Origin: Peptococcaceae bacterium
Lineage (GTDB): Bacteria; Bacillota; DSM-12270; Thermacetogeniales; Thermacetogeniaceae
DNA length: 8,055 nucleotides
Reading direction: 5' to 3'
NCBI GenBank assembly: GCA_003132605.1
Contig: PKYJ01000072.1
Location: 1-8,055 of the forward strand
Shown piece after piece: positions 1-5,742 of this stretch. Every line of letters begins with the position of its first letter. Position 1 is the stretch's first letter. The position numbers and the translations under genes are program-made. The notes under the pieces were generated by a model. That model did not search any database, was not told the origin of the DNA, and saw nothing but the letters and a program-made list of their open reading frames with translations.

Positions 1-24
1 AATCAGGAGTCTTGTCCTGCTATG

Positions 25-51
25 TGGGACAGGGAATCGTCCCCTGTCCCA
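25..51. repeat. Perfect 10-bp palindrome, REP-like
   Basis: The arms TGGGACAGGG (25-34) and CCCTGTCCCA (42-51) are perfect reverse complements around a 7-base loop. There is no T run on either side, so it is not a normal intrinsic terminator. It sits just outside the paired terminators that close the ech operon. Palindromes of this GGGACAGG...CCTGTCCC type occur as dispersed extragenic repeats in many Firmicutes, some linked to REP-associated (IS200-like) Y1 transposases; that parallel is from memory. Only one copy is seen here, so repeat status is an inference. Confidence 0.55.
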
Positions 52-56
52 ACGCC

Positions 57-82
57 AGCCCCGGTCAAGCCGGGGCTTTTTT
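57..82 (+). terminator. Intrinsic terminator, plus strand
   Basis: The arms AGCCCCGG (57-64) and CCGGGGCT (70-77) form a perfect 8-bp GC-rich stem with loop TCAAG, followed by a run of six T (77-82). The T run is on the plus-strand side only, so it would stop transcription entering from the left. The gene it serves must lie beyond the left edge, since no credible plus-strand gene is visible in bases 1-56. This implies a gene convergent with the ech operon. Confidence 0.8.
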
Positions 83-89
83 ATGCCGG

Positions 90-120
90 AAAAAGAAAAC
101 CCCCGCTTTTATAGCAGGGG
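90..120 (-). terminator. Intrinsic terminator of the ech operon
   Basis: Read on the minus strand, CCCCTGC (120-114) pairs with GCGGGGG (106-100) through seven pairs, one of them G-U, around the loop TATAAAA. It is followed by TTTTCTTTTT (99-90). It lies about 110 bases after the echF stop and is the first terminator-like structure downstream, so it probably ends the operon transcript. It stands back to back with the plus-strand terminator at 57-82. Confidence 0.8.
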
Positions 121-230
121 CTGTTCGAGTTCCTATTTCCGGGGCGTGGCTACTCAGCCGCGCTCTTCTCTTTGACGGCCTTGGACGGGGGCTCTCTTGA
201 GCGTTGCCATCACTCCAGGCCGGTGCACAC

Positions 231-605
231 CTATTCGGTCGGGCACTCGCCGGCCTTTTCTTTTACCTCTTTGCCTCCCCTGGACTGGAAGACGATCTGC
301 TCCCTCTCATAGAAGGGCGTCCGCCATTTCGGCAGCACCTCTATGGCATTGCGGTTGCAGGCATCCGCGCAAACCTCGCAGATGATGCAGCGGTCCGGGT
401 GCAGGATCCACTGCTTCTTCTCCTTGACGATCTCGATAGCCACGGCGGGGCAGCGCCGGACGCAGTTGCCGCACTGATCGCAGAGGCTCTCGTTTAGAGT
501 GATCTGTCCGCGCGCCCTGGCGACGGGCTCTCTTGGCTTGACCGGATACATCAAGGTTGCCGGCCCCCCGAACAGGTTGCGGCAAACTGTTGACAGCATG
601 CTCAT
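231..605 (-). CDS. echF: Ech hydrogenase subunit EchF (2x[4Fe-4S] ferredoxin-like)
   Basis: This is a 124-residue polyferredoxin subunit, the electron-entry module of the Ech complex; it passes electrons between soluble ferredoxin and EchC. Two 4Fe-4S motifs are visible: C42-x2-C45-x2-C48-x3-C52-P and C73-x2-C76-x2-C79-x3-C83. The second is followed by N84 rather than the common proline. A short N-terminal part (about 1-33) precedes the clusters, as in NuoI-like subunits. The C-terminal tail (about 105-124) is charged and probably disordered. The start at 605 is preferred over the ATG at 599 because AGGAGGT (621-615) lies 9 bases upstream of it. It is the last gene of the operon, 25 bases after echE, and the only one not coupled by overlap or abutment. 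The family is certain; the name rests on its place in the echABCDEF order. Confidence 0.93.
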   Translation of the reverse strand: MSMLSTVCRNLFGGPATLMYPVKPREPVARARGQITLNESLCDQCGNCVRRCPAVAIEIVKEKKQWILHPDRCIICEVCADACNRNAIEVLPKWRTPFYEREQIVFQSRGGKEVKEKAGECPTE

Positions 606-614
606 TCCTACTCC

Positions 615-621
615 ACCTCCT
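615..621 (-). promoter_or_regulatory. Ribosome binding site of echF
   Basis: AGGAGGT on the minus strand is a near-perfect Shine-Dalgarno sequence, 9 bases before the ATG at 605 and 15 before the in-frame ATG at 599. It decides the start and lets echF be translated independently of the upstream genes. Confidence 0.8.
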
Positions 622-630
622 TTTGACCTT

Positions 631-1713
631 CTACCGCTCGGTGCAACTGATGCACGGGTCGATCGAGAGAACGATGATCGGCACGTCCGCCATCTCGCAC
701 CCGGGCAGCATCACCAGCAACGACGGAATGTTGGCGTAGGTCGGCGTCCGTACCCGGAGGCGCTCCAGGTTGCGGGTGCCGTTGCCCTTGGCGTAGTAGA
801 AAACCTCGCCGCGAGGCTGCTCAACCCTCATGGTAGCCTCGTTGGCCGGCGGGTTGCCCTTCACCTTGGCAGCGATCTCGCCCTCGGGCATCTTGCCCAA
901 GGCCTCGAGCTGCAGGTCGATCGCCTGGATCGTCTCACCGATGCGGACTGCGGCGCGGGAGTATGAATCGCCGCCGGAGGCCACGACCGGCTCGAAGGAC
1001 AGGTCGCCGTATGCCAGGTATCCCTGCATCCGGCAGTCCTCCTTGACGCCGCTCGCTCTCAGGTGCGGACCGCAACAGCCCAGGGCGATCGCCTGATCGT
1101 AGGAGAGCACGCCCTTGCCGATCGTCCTGGCCTTGACGGTGTAGTCGTTGACCAGCACGTTGCTGAGGGCCTCCACTTCCTTGCGGACATCCTTTAATAC
1201 CTCGATGCAGTGCTTCTTCATGTCAGCGTCGATATCCCGGCGCACCCCACCGATGATGGAGACGGACTGGGTGACCCGGTGCCCGGCGGTGAGTTCCAGA
1301 AGGTCGAGCACTTTCTCCCTGATGCGCCAGTACTGCATGAACATGCTCTCGAATCCGAAGGCGTCGGCCAGCAGTCCCAGCCACAGCAGGTGGCTGTGCG
1401 TCCTGCTCATCTCCGAGAAGATGGTGCGCAGGTACTTGGCGCGCGGCGGGATGTCCATCGGCCAGAGACTTTCCACCACTTCGCAGTAGGTGATGCCGTG
1501 GATGCAACTGCAGATGCCGCAGATGCGCTCGCAGAGGTAGATGTTCTTGGGATATTCGTTCAGCTCGCACGCCTTTTCAATGCCCCGGTGGCCGTAACCG
1601 ATGGCCGGCATGACGTCGACCACCTTCTCGTCCTCCAGCGTCAGCTTCAACTGGATCGGCTCCGGGAGCACCGGGTGTTGCGGGCCAAATGGCGTTATCG
1701 TGCGCGGTGCCAT
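631..1713 (-). CDS. echE: Ech hydrogenase large subunit EchE (NiFe active site)
   Basis: This 360-residue catalytic large subunit is homologous to NuoD and to group 4 [NiFe] hydrogenase large subunits, and it carries out reversible 2H+/H2 conversion. All four Ni ligands are visible. The N-terminal motif RICGICSCIH (63-72) gives C65 and C68, and the C-terminal motif DPCISCTER (352-360) gives C354 and C357. The N-terminal GPQHPVLPEP (10-19) and GYGHRGIEK (39-47, with the conserved E46) are typical of the family. The retained cysteines separate it from true complex I NuoD, which has lost them. The protein ends three residues after the last cysteine, at an Arg, so there is no C-terminal extension for a maturation protease to remove. 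The length is normal. Its ATG directly follows the echD TAA, with AAGGGGGG just upstream inside echD as the likely ribosome site. Presumed cytoplasmic, facing EchC. Confidence 0.97.
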   Translation of the reverse strand: MAPRTITPFGPQHPVLPEPIQLKLTLEDEKVVDVMPAIGYGHRGIEKACELNEYPKNIYLCERICGICSCIHGITYCEVVESLWPMDIPPRAKYLRTIFSEMSRTHSHLLWLGLLADAFGFESMFMQYWRIREKVLDLLELTAGHRVTQSVSIIGGVRRDIDADMKKHCIEVLKDVRKEVEALSNVLVNDYTVKARTIGKGVLSYDQAIALGCCGPHLRASGVKEDCRMQGYLAYGDLSFEPVVASGGDSYSRAAVRIGETIQAIDLQLEALGKMPEGEIAAKVKGNPPANEATMRVEQPRGEVFYYAKGNGTRNLERLRVRTPTYANIPSLLVMLPGCEMADVPIIVLSIDPCISCTER

Positions 1714-2100
1714 TTAATTGCCCCCCTTCTGCGCGGCAGCCTTCTGATCCTCGGACTTCAACATCGGCAGCACAGGGCTGTCCTGCGCCAGCATCATGTG
1801 GCCGCCGAAATCGATGGCAAGATCCTTGACTTTGAGGCCGAACAGCTCTTTCATCTCGTTCTCGATCAGCACGGCGGTGAGGTAGATGCCGGTCATGCTG
1901 GGCACTTCCTCGCCCTTGCCGACCGTAAAGCGCAGGGCTGACATATCCATCCCGGGGCTAGCGTTGAAGAAGTAGGTAACCTCCAGCCTATCGCCCAGGT
2001 CGTTGCAGGATCCGGTCACGAACTTTGCCTTGGAGTCGGCATACTTCTTCACTTCTGCAAGCAGTTGGTCTTTGCTGATCTCTTTCAGCTTGTCGATCAT
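1714..2100 (-). CDS. echD: Ech hydrogenase subunit EchD (NuoC-like)
   Basis: This 128-residue subunit is related to the 30-kDa complex I subunit NuoC. It has a structural role in the hydrophilic arm, packing against EchE; no cofactor ligands are expected and none is seen. The best recognition point is the NuoC-type stretch ENEMKELFGL (80-89), followed by a short C-terminal segment rich in K, A and Q. The protein is much shorter than bacterial NuoC but in the usual range for Ech-type complexes. Its ATG shares an ATGA overlap of four bases with the echC stop, so translation is probably coupled. The sequence alone is only moderately conserved; the call is strengthened by its position between the NuoB-like and NuoD-like genes. 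Confidence 0.92.
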   Translation of the reverse strand: MIDKLKEISKDQLLAEVKKYADSKAKFVTGSCNDLGDRLEVTYFFNASPGMDMSALRFTVGKGEEVPSMTGIYLTAVLIENEMKELFGLKVKDLAIDFGGHMMLAQDSPVLPMLKSEDQKAAAQKGGN

Positions 2101-2534
2101 AATGCCACCCCCTGCAGTTTGGCCAACTTCTGCAGCGCCATCACAACCCCGTCGATGATCGCCTCGGGGCGGGCTGCACAGCCAGGTATATAGACGTCTA
2201 CCGGGATTACCTTGTCCACACCGCCGAGTACGTTGTAGCAGTTGTGGAAGACCCCGCCCGAGATGGAGCAGGTGCCCACCGCGATCACCATCTTGGGGTC
2301 CGCAATCTGATCGTACAGGTTCTTCAGCACCCTGGCGGTCCTTCTGTTCACCGGCCCGGTGACGACGAGCACGTCAGTATGCTTCGGATTGCCCATGTTG
2401 ACGATGCCGAAGCGTTCTATGTCGTAAAGGGGGGTTAGGCAGGCCAGCACCTCGATGTCGCAACCGTTGCAGGAACTATTGTCAAAGTGCATGATCCATG
2501 GCGATTTCAGCCGCGAAGTTGCAATGATCCCCAT
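2097..2534 (-). CDS. echC: Ech hydrogenase small subunit EchC (NuoB-like)
   Basis: This 145-residue small subunit binds the proximal [4Fe-4S] cluster that delivers electrons to the NiFe site of EchE. Candidate ligands are C22 and C25 in SSCNGCDIE (20-28), C89 in VGTCSISGG (86-94) and C119 in IPGCAARPEAI (116-126), the NuoB/hydrogenase small-subunit pattern. C32 and C99 are extra cysteines. There is no twin-arginine signal, which fits a cytoplasm-facing group 4 enzyme and not an uptake hydrogenase. The ATG abuts the echB TAG with no gap, and AAGGGGGTG about 10 bases upstream serves as ribosome site inside echB. The 3' end overlaps echD by four bases. Confidence 0.96.
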   Translation of the reverse strand: MGIIATSRLKSPWIMHFDNSSCNGCDIEVLACLTPLYDIERFGIVNMGNPKHTDVLVVTGPVNRRTARVLKNLYDQIADPKMVIAVGTCSISGGVFHNCYNVLGGVDKVIPVDVYIPGCAARPEAIIDGVVMALQKLAKLQGVAL

Positions 2535-3404
2535 CTAGGACACCCCCTTAATAGCAGCAAATACCCAGAACCAGATCAGGTTCAGGATGCACAGTGTTAT
2601 GCCCACAGCCCAGACGAACCGCACCATCCAGCCCACGGTCATACGAGCTGTGACGTTGTCGACGAACAGCTCCAGCAAGTAGGCCGCCAGGGCAATGACG
2701 ATACCCACCCAGAGCGGGTTGGCCACGAAGAGAGACACGATACCGAGCAGCAGCACGATCTCATACCACTCAGTGAGCTCGATCAGGGCGTAGTAGGGGC
2801 CTGAGTACTCGGTCATGATCCCCTTGATCAGTTCCTGGTGAGCATGGTGCGAGGTCGCCAGGTCGAACGGAGACTTGCGGAGCTTGATGGTCAGGATCAC
2901 CAGCAGAGCGATGAAGATCGGCCACAGGCGGGAGATCAGCGGCGTCGGGCTGGCGTAGATCTGGCTGATCAGGAAGCTGCCGTTCTGGGCGTAAACACCG
3001 AGCGCCAGCAGCAGCAGCACCGGCTCGTAGGCCAGCATCTGCATCAGCTCACGGTTCGCTCCGAGGTGGCTGTAGGGCGACTTGGAACTGAAACCACCGA
3101 GGGCGAAGCACACGCCGGCGAAGCCGAGGATGAACATCATCAGCAGGATGTCGAGCCTCAGCACCAGGAACAGCAGGGCGGTGATCATCAACACCAGGTA
3201 GGCGTAGATCCACATCAACTGCAGCCTGCTGGCGGCGATCTTGGACTTGCCGAGCAGCTTGAAGAAGTCGTAGAACGGCTGGAGAATCGGGGGGCCGAAG
3301 CGCCCCTGCAACCGCGCCGTGATCCTCCGGTCAATCCCGGCCAGGAAGCCGCCGATGAACGGGGCTACGATCACCGTAACGATGGCGATAATCCATGCAT
3401 TCAT
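2535..3404 (-). CDS. echB: Ech hydrogenase membrane subunit EchB (NuoH-like)
   Basis: This 289-residue integral membrane protein is homologous to NuoH/HyfC and connects the hydrophilic arm to the ion-pumping subunit. It has about eight hydrophobic segments. Family landmarks are GIDRRITARLQGRFGPP (23-39) after the first helix, GANRELMQMLAYEP (115-128) in a central loop/helix, and KSPFDLATSHHAHQE with the following TEYSGPYYALIELTE (177-212). These are rich in conserved acidic and basic residues thought to couple redox chemistry to ion movement. The start is placed at 3404 because GGGAGGTG lies 7 bases upstream and the first helix begins there. The open frame extends to 3482, but that would add 26 hydrophilic residues inside echA. 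The start overlaps the echA stop by one base (TAATG), so coupling is likely. Confidence 0.94.
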   Translation of the reverse strand: MNAWIIAIVTVIVAPFIGGFLAGIDRRITARLQGRFGPPILQPFYDFFKLLGKSKIAASRLQLMWIYAYLVLMITALLFLVLRLDILLMMFILGFAGVCFALGGFSSKSPYSHLGANRELMQMLAYEPVLLLLALGVYAQNGSFLISQIYASPTPLISRLWPIFIALLVILTIKLRKSPFDLATSHHAHQELIKGIMTEYSGPYYALIELTEWYEIVLLLGIVSLFVANPLWVGIVIALAAYLLELFVDNVTARMTVGWMVRFVWAVGITLCILNLIWFWVFAAIKGVS

Positions 3405-5389
3405 TATAGAGCACCTCCCATCGCTAGGAGCGCCACAGCGAACATGATCACCATCAGGACGATGGACAGCGTGTATGTCCACGGGTTCAACGCCGCTTCA
3501 CCCAATACGCCCTGGAAGTAGTAACCGCCGAGCTGCACCTTCGTCTTGACGTCGGCAGTGGAATACCACTCGTCGGTATCCGTCCCGCCGGCCTGCTCGC
3601 CGCACAGGTACACCGGACGCAGTTCACCCGGCTTGATGGCGACAAAGATGAACGGGATCAGCACGGCAATGGCAAACACTATGAACAACGGCCAGACCGG
3701 ATAGTTTCCTACCGCAAAGTTCGCCGTCGAGGAGACGGCAGAATAACCGTTGACCGTGAGACCCCATCCCTGGACGGCCAGGGCCTGCCCGGAGGTGACC
3801 ACGTCGGCCACGGCATTCTGGACTAAGCCCGTATAGACCGAGGCCACGCCGATACCCACACCGAAGATGCCCAGCACGAGCAGCCACAGCGGCACGGTGT
3901 AGCTGAGCGACAGGCTCTCGATCTTGGCGCCCAGCTTCGGCAATACCTGCAAGAAGCGCCCGAGCCACTTCGCCCAGAAGACGATGGTGGCGGCGCTGGC
4001 GATCACAAACAGCCATGCGGCCAGCGGAATCGTGGAGGCGGACTCCAGAGCCATCCACTTGCCCAGCAACATGCCGAACGGCGGCAGGAACATGGACAGC
4101 ACGCCGATGGCGAAGATGACGGTGACCAGCGGAGCCTTGGCCGCCAGGCCCTCCATGTCCTCGATCTCCCGGCTCCAGATGATGTGCTCGATGGTGCCGG
4201 CGCAGAGGAACAACAGGCCCTTGGACACAGCGTGGAAGATGATCAACAGGATCGCCGCCGTGATGGCCAGCGGGGTGTTGATCCCGGCACAGGCAATGAT
4301 CAGGCCGAGGTTGGCGATGGTCGAGTAGGCCAGCACCCGCTTGCCCGTGGTCTGGCTGATCGCCAGCCCGGAGGCAGCCATGAAGGTGAAGGCGCCCACC
4401 AGCGCAATCATGATCGACAGCCTGGTTCCGGCATAAGCCGGGGCCAGGCGGAGCACCAGGTAGACACCGGCCTTGACCATGGTGCTGGAATGGAGCAAGG
4501 CGGAGACCGGAGTCGGCGCCACCATCGCTCCCAGCAGCCAACTCTGGAACGGCAGTTGGGCAGCCTTGATCATGCCGGTGAAGCACAATAGAGCCACCGG
4601 CAGCAACAGCACGGCAGAAGCGACGCCGCCGGAGAGGATGCCGTCGAGGGACAGCGGGGCGCCCTTCGCAAACAGGATGACCATGGCAATGATCAGGGCA
4701 GTGCCGCCGATGGAGTTCATCCACAGCGCCCTTGCCGCATTGTCGATCGCTTCCTTGGTCAGGTCATGAGCGATCAACTGGAAGCAGATCAGGGTGGTCA
4801 CTTCCCAGAAGAAGTACAGGTAGATCAGGTTATTGGCGAAGACGAGTCCGTTCATGGCGCCCAGGAACAGCACCATCCAGAAGAGGAAGCGGGACGCCCG
4901 CGACTTCTCCAGATGCAGGTGGTGCTCATGGTCGTACATGTAACGAATGGCGAAGACACAGATCAGCGAACCGACGATGGAGATCACCAGGCACATCACG
5001 ATCGCCAGGTGGTCGACCACAAAGGTCGGGCTGACATTCGCCAGAGCAGCACGGCCGCCCATCCCGAACTCAAACCACGCCAGCGGTATGATCTGGGTCA
5101 GGGCAAAAATCAGGACGAGCCAGTTCTTGAGCGAAATACCGACGTAGATGTAGAACAGCAGGATGAGATAATCGAGTACCGTGACTACCATGTCCCACAT
5201 CTGAGCGTTTGCCGGCGAGAACGTGTCTTTGCCATGCAACAGGAACAGGATGCTGTTGACGATCAGTGCGATTGCCGCCAGGATGACGATCACGCCTCTT
5301 GCATGGTACTGGCGAATGATGTAGACCAGGACGGCCGCCACTACCGGAAGCAGAATCGCTACTGCCATCATCCAGTTGTAAGGCAGCAT
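3404..5389 (-). CDS. echA: Ech hydrogenase antiporter-like membrane subunit EchA (NuoL/HyfB-like)
   Basis: This 661-residue polytopic protein has about 15 hydrophobic segments and belongs to the NuoL/NuoM/MrpA proton-antiporter family. It is the ion-translocating subunit of the complex. Key family residues are visible: E196 in FFWEVTT (TM5 glutamate type), K275 in GMIKAAQLPFQ, H300 and K306 in LLHSSTMVKAG, H386 and K390 in FHAVSKG, and K444 in LLGKW. The central part (about 180-450) is the conserved antiporter core. A hydrophilic loop (about 587-635) precedes the last helix near 638-656. Whether H+ or Na+ is moved cannot be told from sequence. The start at 5389 has AAGGGAGGGAAG just upstream and begins directly with a hydrophobic helix. 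It is the first gene of the operon, and its stop overlaps the echB start by one base. MrpA or NuoL in isolation is excluded by the neighbours. Confidence 0.95.
   Translation of the reverse strand: MLPYNWMMAVAILLPVVAAVLVYIIRQYHARGVIVILAAIALIVNSILFLLHGKDTFSPANAQMWDMVVTVLDYLILLFYIYVGISLKNWLVLIFALTQIIPLAWFEFGMGGRAALANVSPTFVVDHLAIVMCLVISIVGSLICVFAIRYMYDHEHHLHLEKSRASRFLFWMVLFLGAMNGLVFANNLIYLYFFWEVTTLICFQLIAHDLTKEAIDNAARALWMNSIGGTALIIAMVILFAKGAPLSLDGILSGGVASAVLLLPVALLCFTGMIKAAQLPFQSWLLGAMVAPTPVSALLHSSTMVKAGVYLVLRLAPAYAGTRLSIMIALVGAFTFMAASGLAISQTTGKRVLAYSTIANLGLIIACAGINTPLAITAAILLIIFHAVSKGLLFLCAGTIEHIIWSREIEDMEGLAAKAPLVTVIFAIGVLSMFLPPFGMLLGKWMALESASTIPLAAWLFVIASAATIVFWAKWLGRFLQVLPKLGAKIESLSLSYTVPLWLLVLGIFGVGIGVASVYTGLVQNAVADVVTSGQALAVQGWGLTVNGYSAVSSTANFAVGNYPVWPLFIVFAIAVLIPFIFVAIKPGELRPVYLCGEQAGGTDTDEWYSTADVKTKVQLGGYYFQGVLGEAALNPWTYTLSIVLMVIMFAVALLAMGGAL
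3412..3419 (-). promoter_or_regulatory. Ribosome binding site of echB
   Basis: GGGAGGTG on the minus strand, inside the last codons of echA, stands 7 bases before the ATG at 3404. It supports that start over the upstream in-frame ATG at 3482. Confidence 0.7.
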
Positions 5390-5502
5390 GTATTCTTCCC
5401 TCCCTTAAAACGTTAATCTTCACTACCCACTCACAAAACCTACGCTCTCGTTTCTCCCCTTAACAAACTTATGCCTGCTCTACCGGCTCACCTCCTCATA
5501 TG

Positions 5503-5536
5503 ACCTGTCCACCCCGCCACAACGGGGATGGTAGGT
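5503..5536 (-). promoter_or_regulatory. GC-rich stem-loop in the ech leader
   Basis: On the minus strand, ACCT-A-CCA-T-CCCCG pairs with CGGGG-TGG-AC-AGGT around the loop TTGTGG: 12 pairs in three blocks separated by small bulges. No T run follows, so it is unlikely to be a terminator. It ends about 113 bases before the echA start, and its 3' foot runs into the 8-bp palindrome TCATATGA (5496-5503) and an AGGAGGTGA sequence. Possible roles are an RNA stability element, protein-binding site or leader structure; none can be named from sequence. Confidence 0.55.
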
Positions 5537-5564
5537 GAAGCAAAAAGCCACGCTATTTCTGAGT

Positions 5565-5588
5565 ACAAAAAGGAACATCCCTTTTTGT
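5565..5588. repeat. Perfect 9-bp inverted repeat in the ech leader
   Basis: ACAAAAAGG (5565-5573) and CCTTTTTGT (5580-5588) are exact reverse complements separated by six bases. On the minus strand it lies just downstream of the candidate promoter, overlapping the expected first transcribed bases. This would suit an operator or an early RNA hairpin. A weak terminator is possible because the arm itself ends in T's, but there is no further T run. Confidence 0.55.
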
Positions 5589-5604
5589 CTCTCTGTAACA
5601 ATTC

Positions 5605-5633
5605 TATTTCTGCCTTTTTTGCAAAATTCCTTC
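5605..5633 (-). promoter_or_regulatory. Candidate SigH-type promoter for the ech operon
   Basis: On the minus strand, GAAGGAATT (5633-5625), an 11-base spacer, then GCAGAAATA (5613-5605). The Bacillus SigH consensus as I recall it is RnAGGAwWW, 11-12 bases, RnnGAATwW, so this fits with one mismatch (GAAA for GAAT). An overlapping SigA-like -10 (TAGAAT) exists without a good -35. It sits just after the leuS terminator and about 215 bases before echA, giving a leader of roughly 200 bases. It is a pattern match only. Confidence 0.4.
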
Positions 5634-5641
5634 ACTGAGCA

Positions 5642-5672
5642 CAAAAAAAATCTCCCGCCTGTCAAGCCGGGA
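5642..5672 (-). terminator. Intrinsic terminator of leuS
   Basis: Minus strand: TCCCG (5672-5668) pairs with CGGGA (5657-5653) around a ten-base loop, followed after two bases by eight T (5650-5643). It lies about 70 bases after the leuS stop, so leuS and ech are probably separate transcription units. The stem is short, so some readthrough is possible. Its loop side shares the 11-mer GTCAAGCCGGG with the terminator at 57-82. Confidence 0.7.
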
Positions 5673-5742
5673 ACCATTGTTGCCAAAATACTTTCAGATT
5701 GTCACATAGTCCTTGATCCGGTCGAACGTTCTCCACAGATGA

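Larger units (their letters stand above)
5390..5742. other. Non-coding region between leuS and echA
   Basis: This is 353 bases without a credible gene. In the direction of transcription (minus) it holds the leuS terminator, a SigH-like promoter candidate, an A/T-rich perfect inverted repeat, a GC-rich stem-loop and the echA ribosome site. It is visibly A/T-richer than the genes on both sides. The minus-strand AGGAGGTGA near 5487-5495 looks like a strong ribosome site but is followed by no useful reading frame: the ATG just before it reads only three codons before TGA. The 5390-5480 part shows nothing recognisable besides the echA Shine-Dalgarno. Confidence 0.7.

Noticed and set aside
12..200. 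62-codon plus-strand open frame at the left edge
   Set aside because: It reads through a palindrome and two terminators and has no protein-like features.
179..212. Tiny minus-strand frame of 17 codons starting near 210
   Set aside because: A GGAG lies only two bases before its ATG, too close for a normal ribosome site, and the peptide has no recognisable character.
2838..3521. 227-codon plus-strand open frame opposite echB
   Set aside because: It is the antisense of a hydrophobic membrane protein, which gives a Q/E/H-rich shadow. It shows no domain, and the minus-strand gene is certain.
231..5389. Respiratory complex I fragment or Mrp antiporter
   Set aside because: The NuoD-like subunit keeps all four Ni-binding cysteines. 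There are no NuoA/J/K or NuoE/F/G genes and no MrpB-G genes, and the six-gene order matches Ech.
231..5389. Formate hydrogenlyase or CO-linked Coo hydrogenase
   Set aside because: No formate dehydrogenase, CO dehydrogenase or CooF-like gene lies in the window, and the compact six-subunit set is that of Ech. A distant partner cannot be excluded.
4766..5416. 216-codon plus-strand open frame opposite echA
   Set aside because: It is a shadow of the NuoL-like gene with the same Q/D/H-rich mirror composition.
5480..5686. 68-codon minus-strand open frame between leuS and echA
   Set aside because: It spans the leuS terminator, the promoter candidate and both inverted repeats, with no ribosome site at its start and no protein-like pattern.
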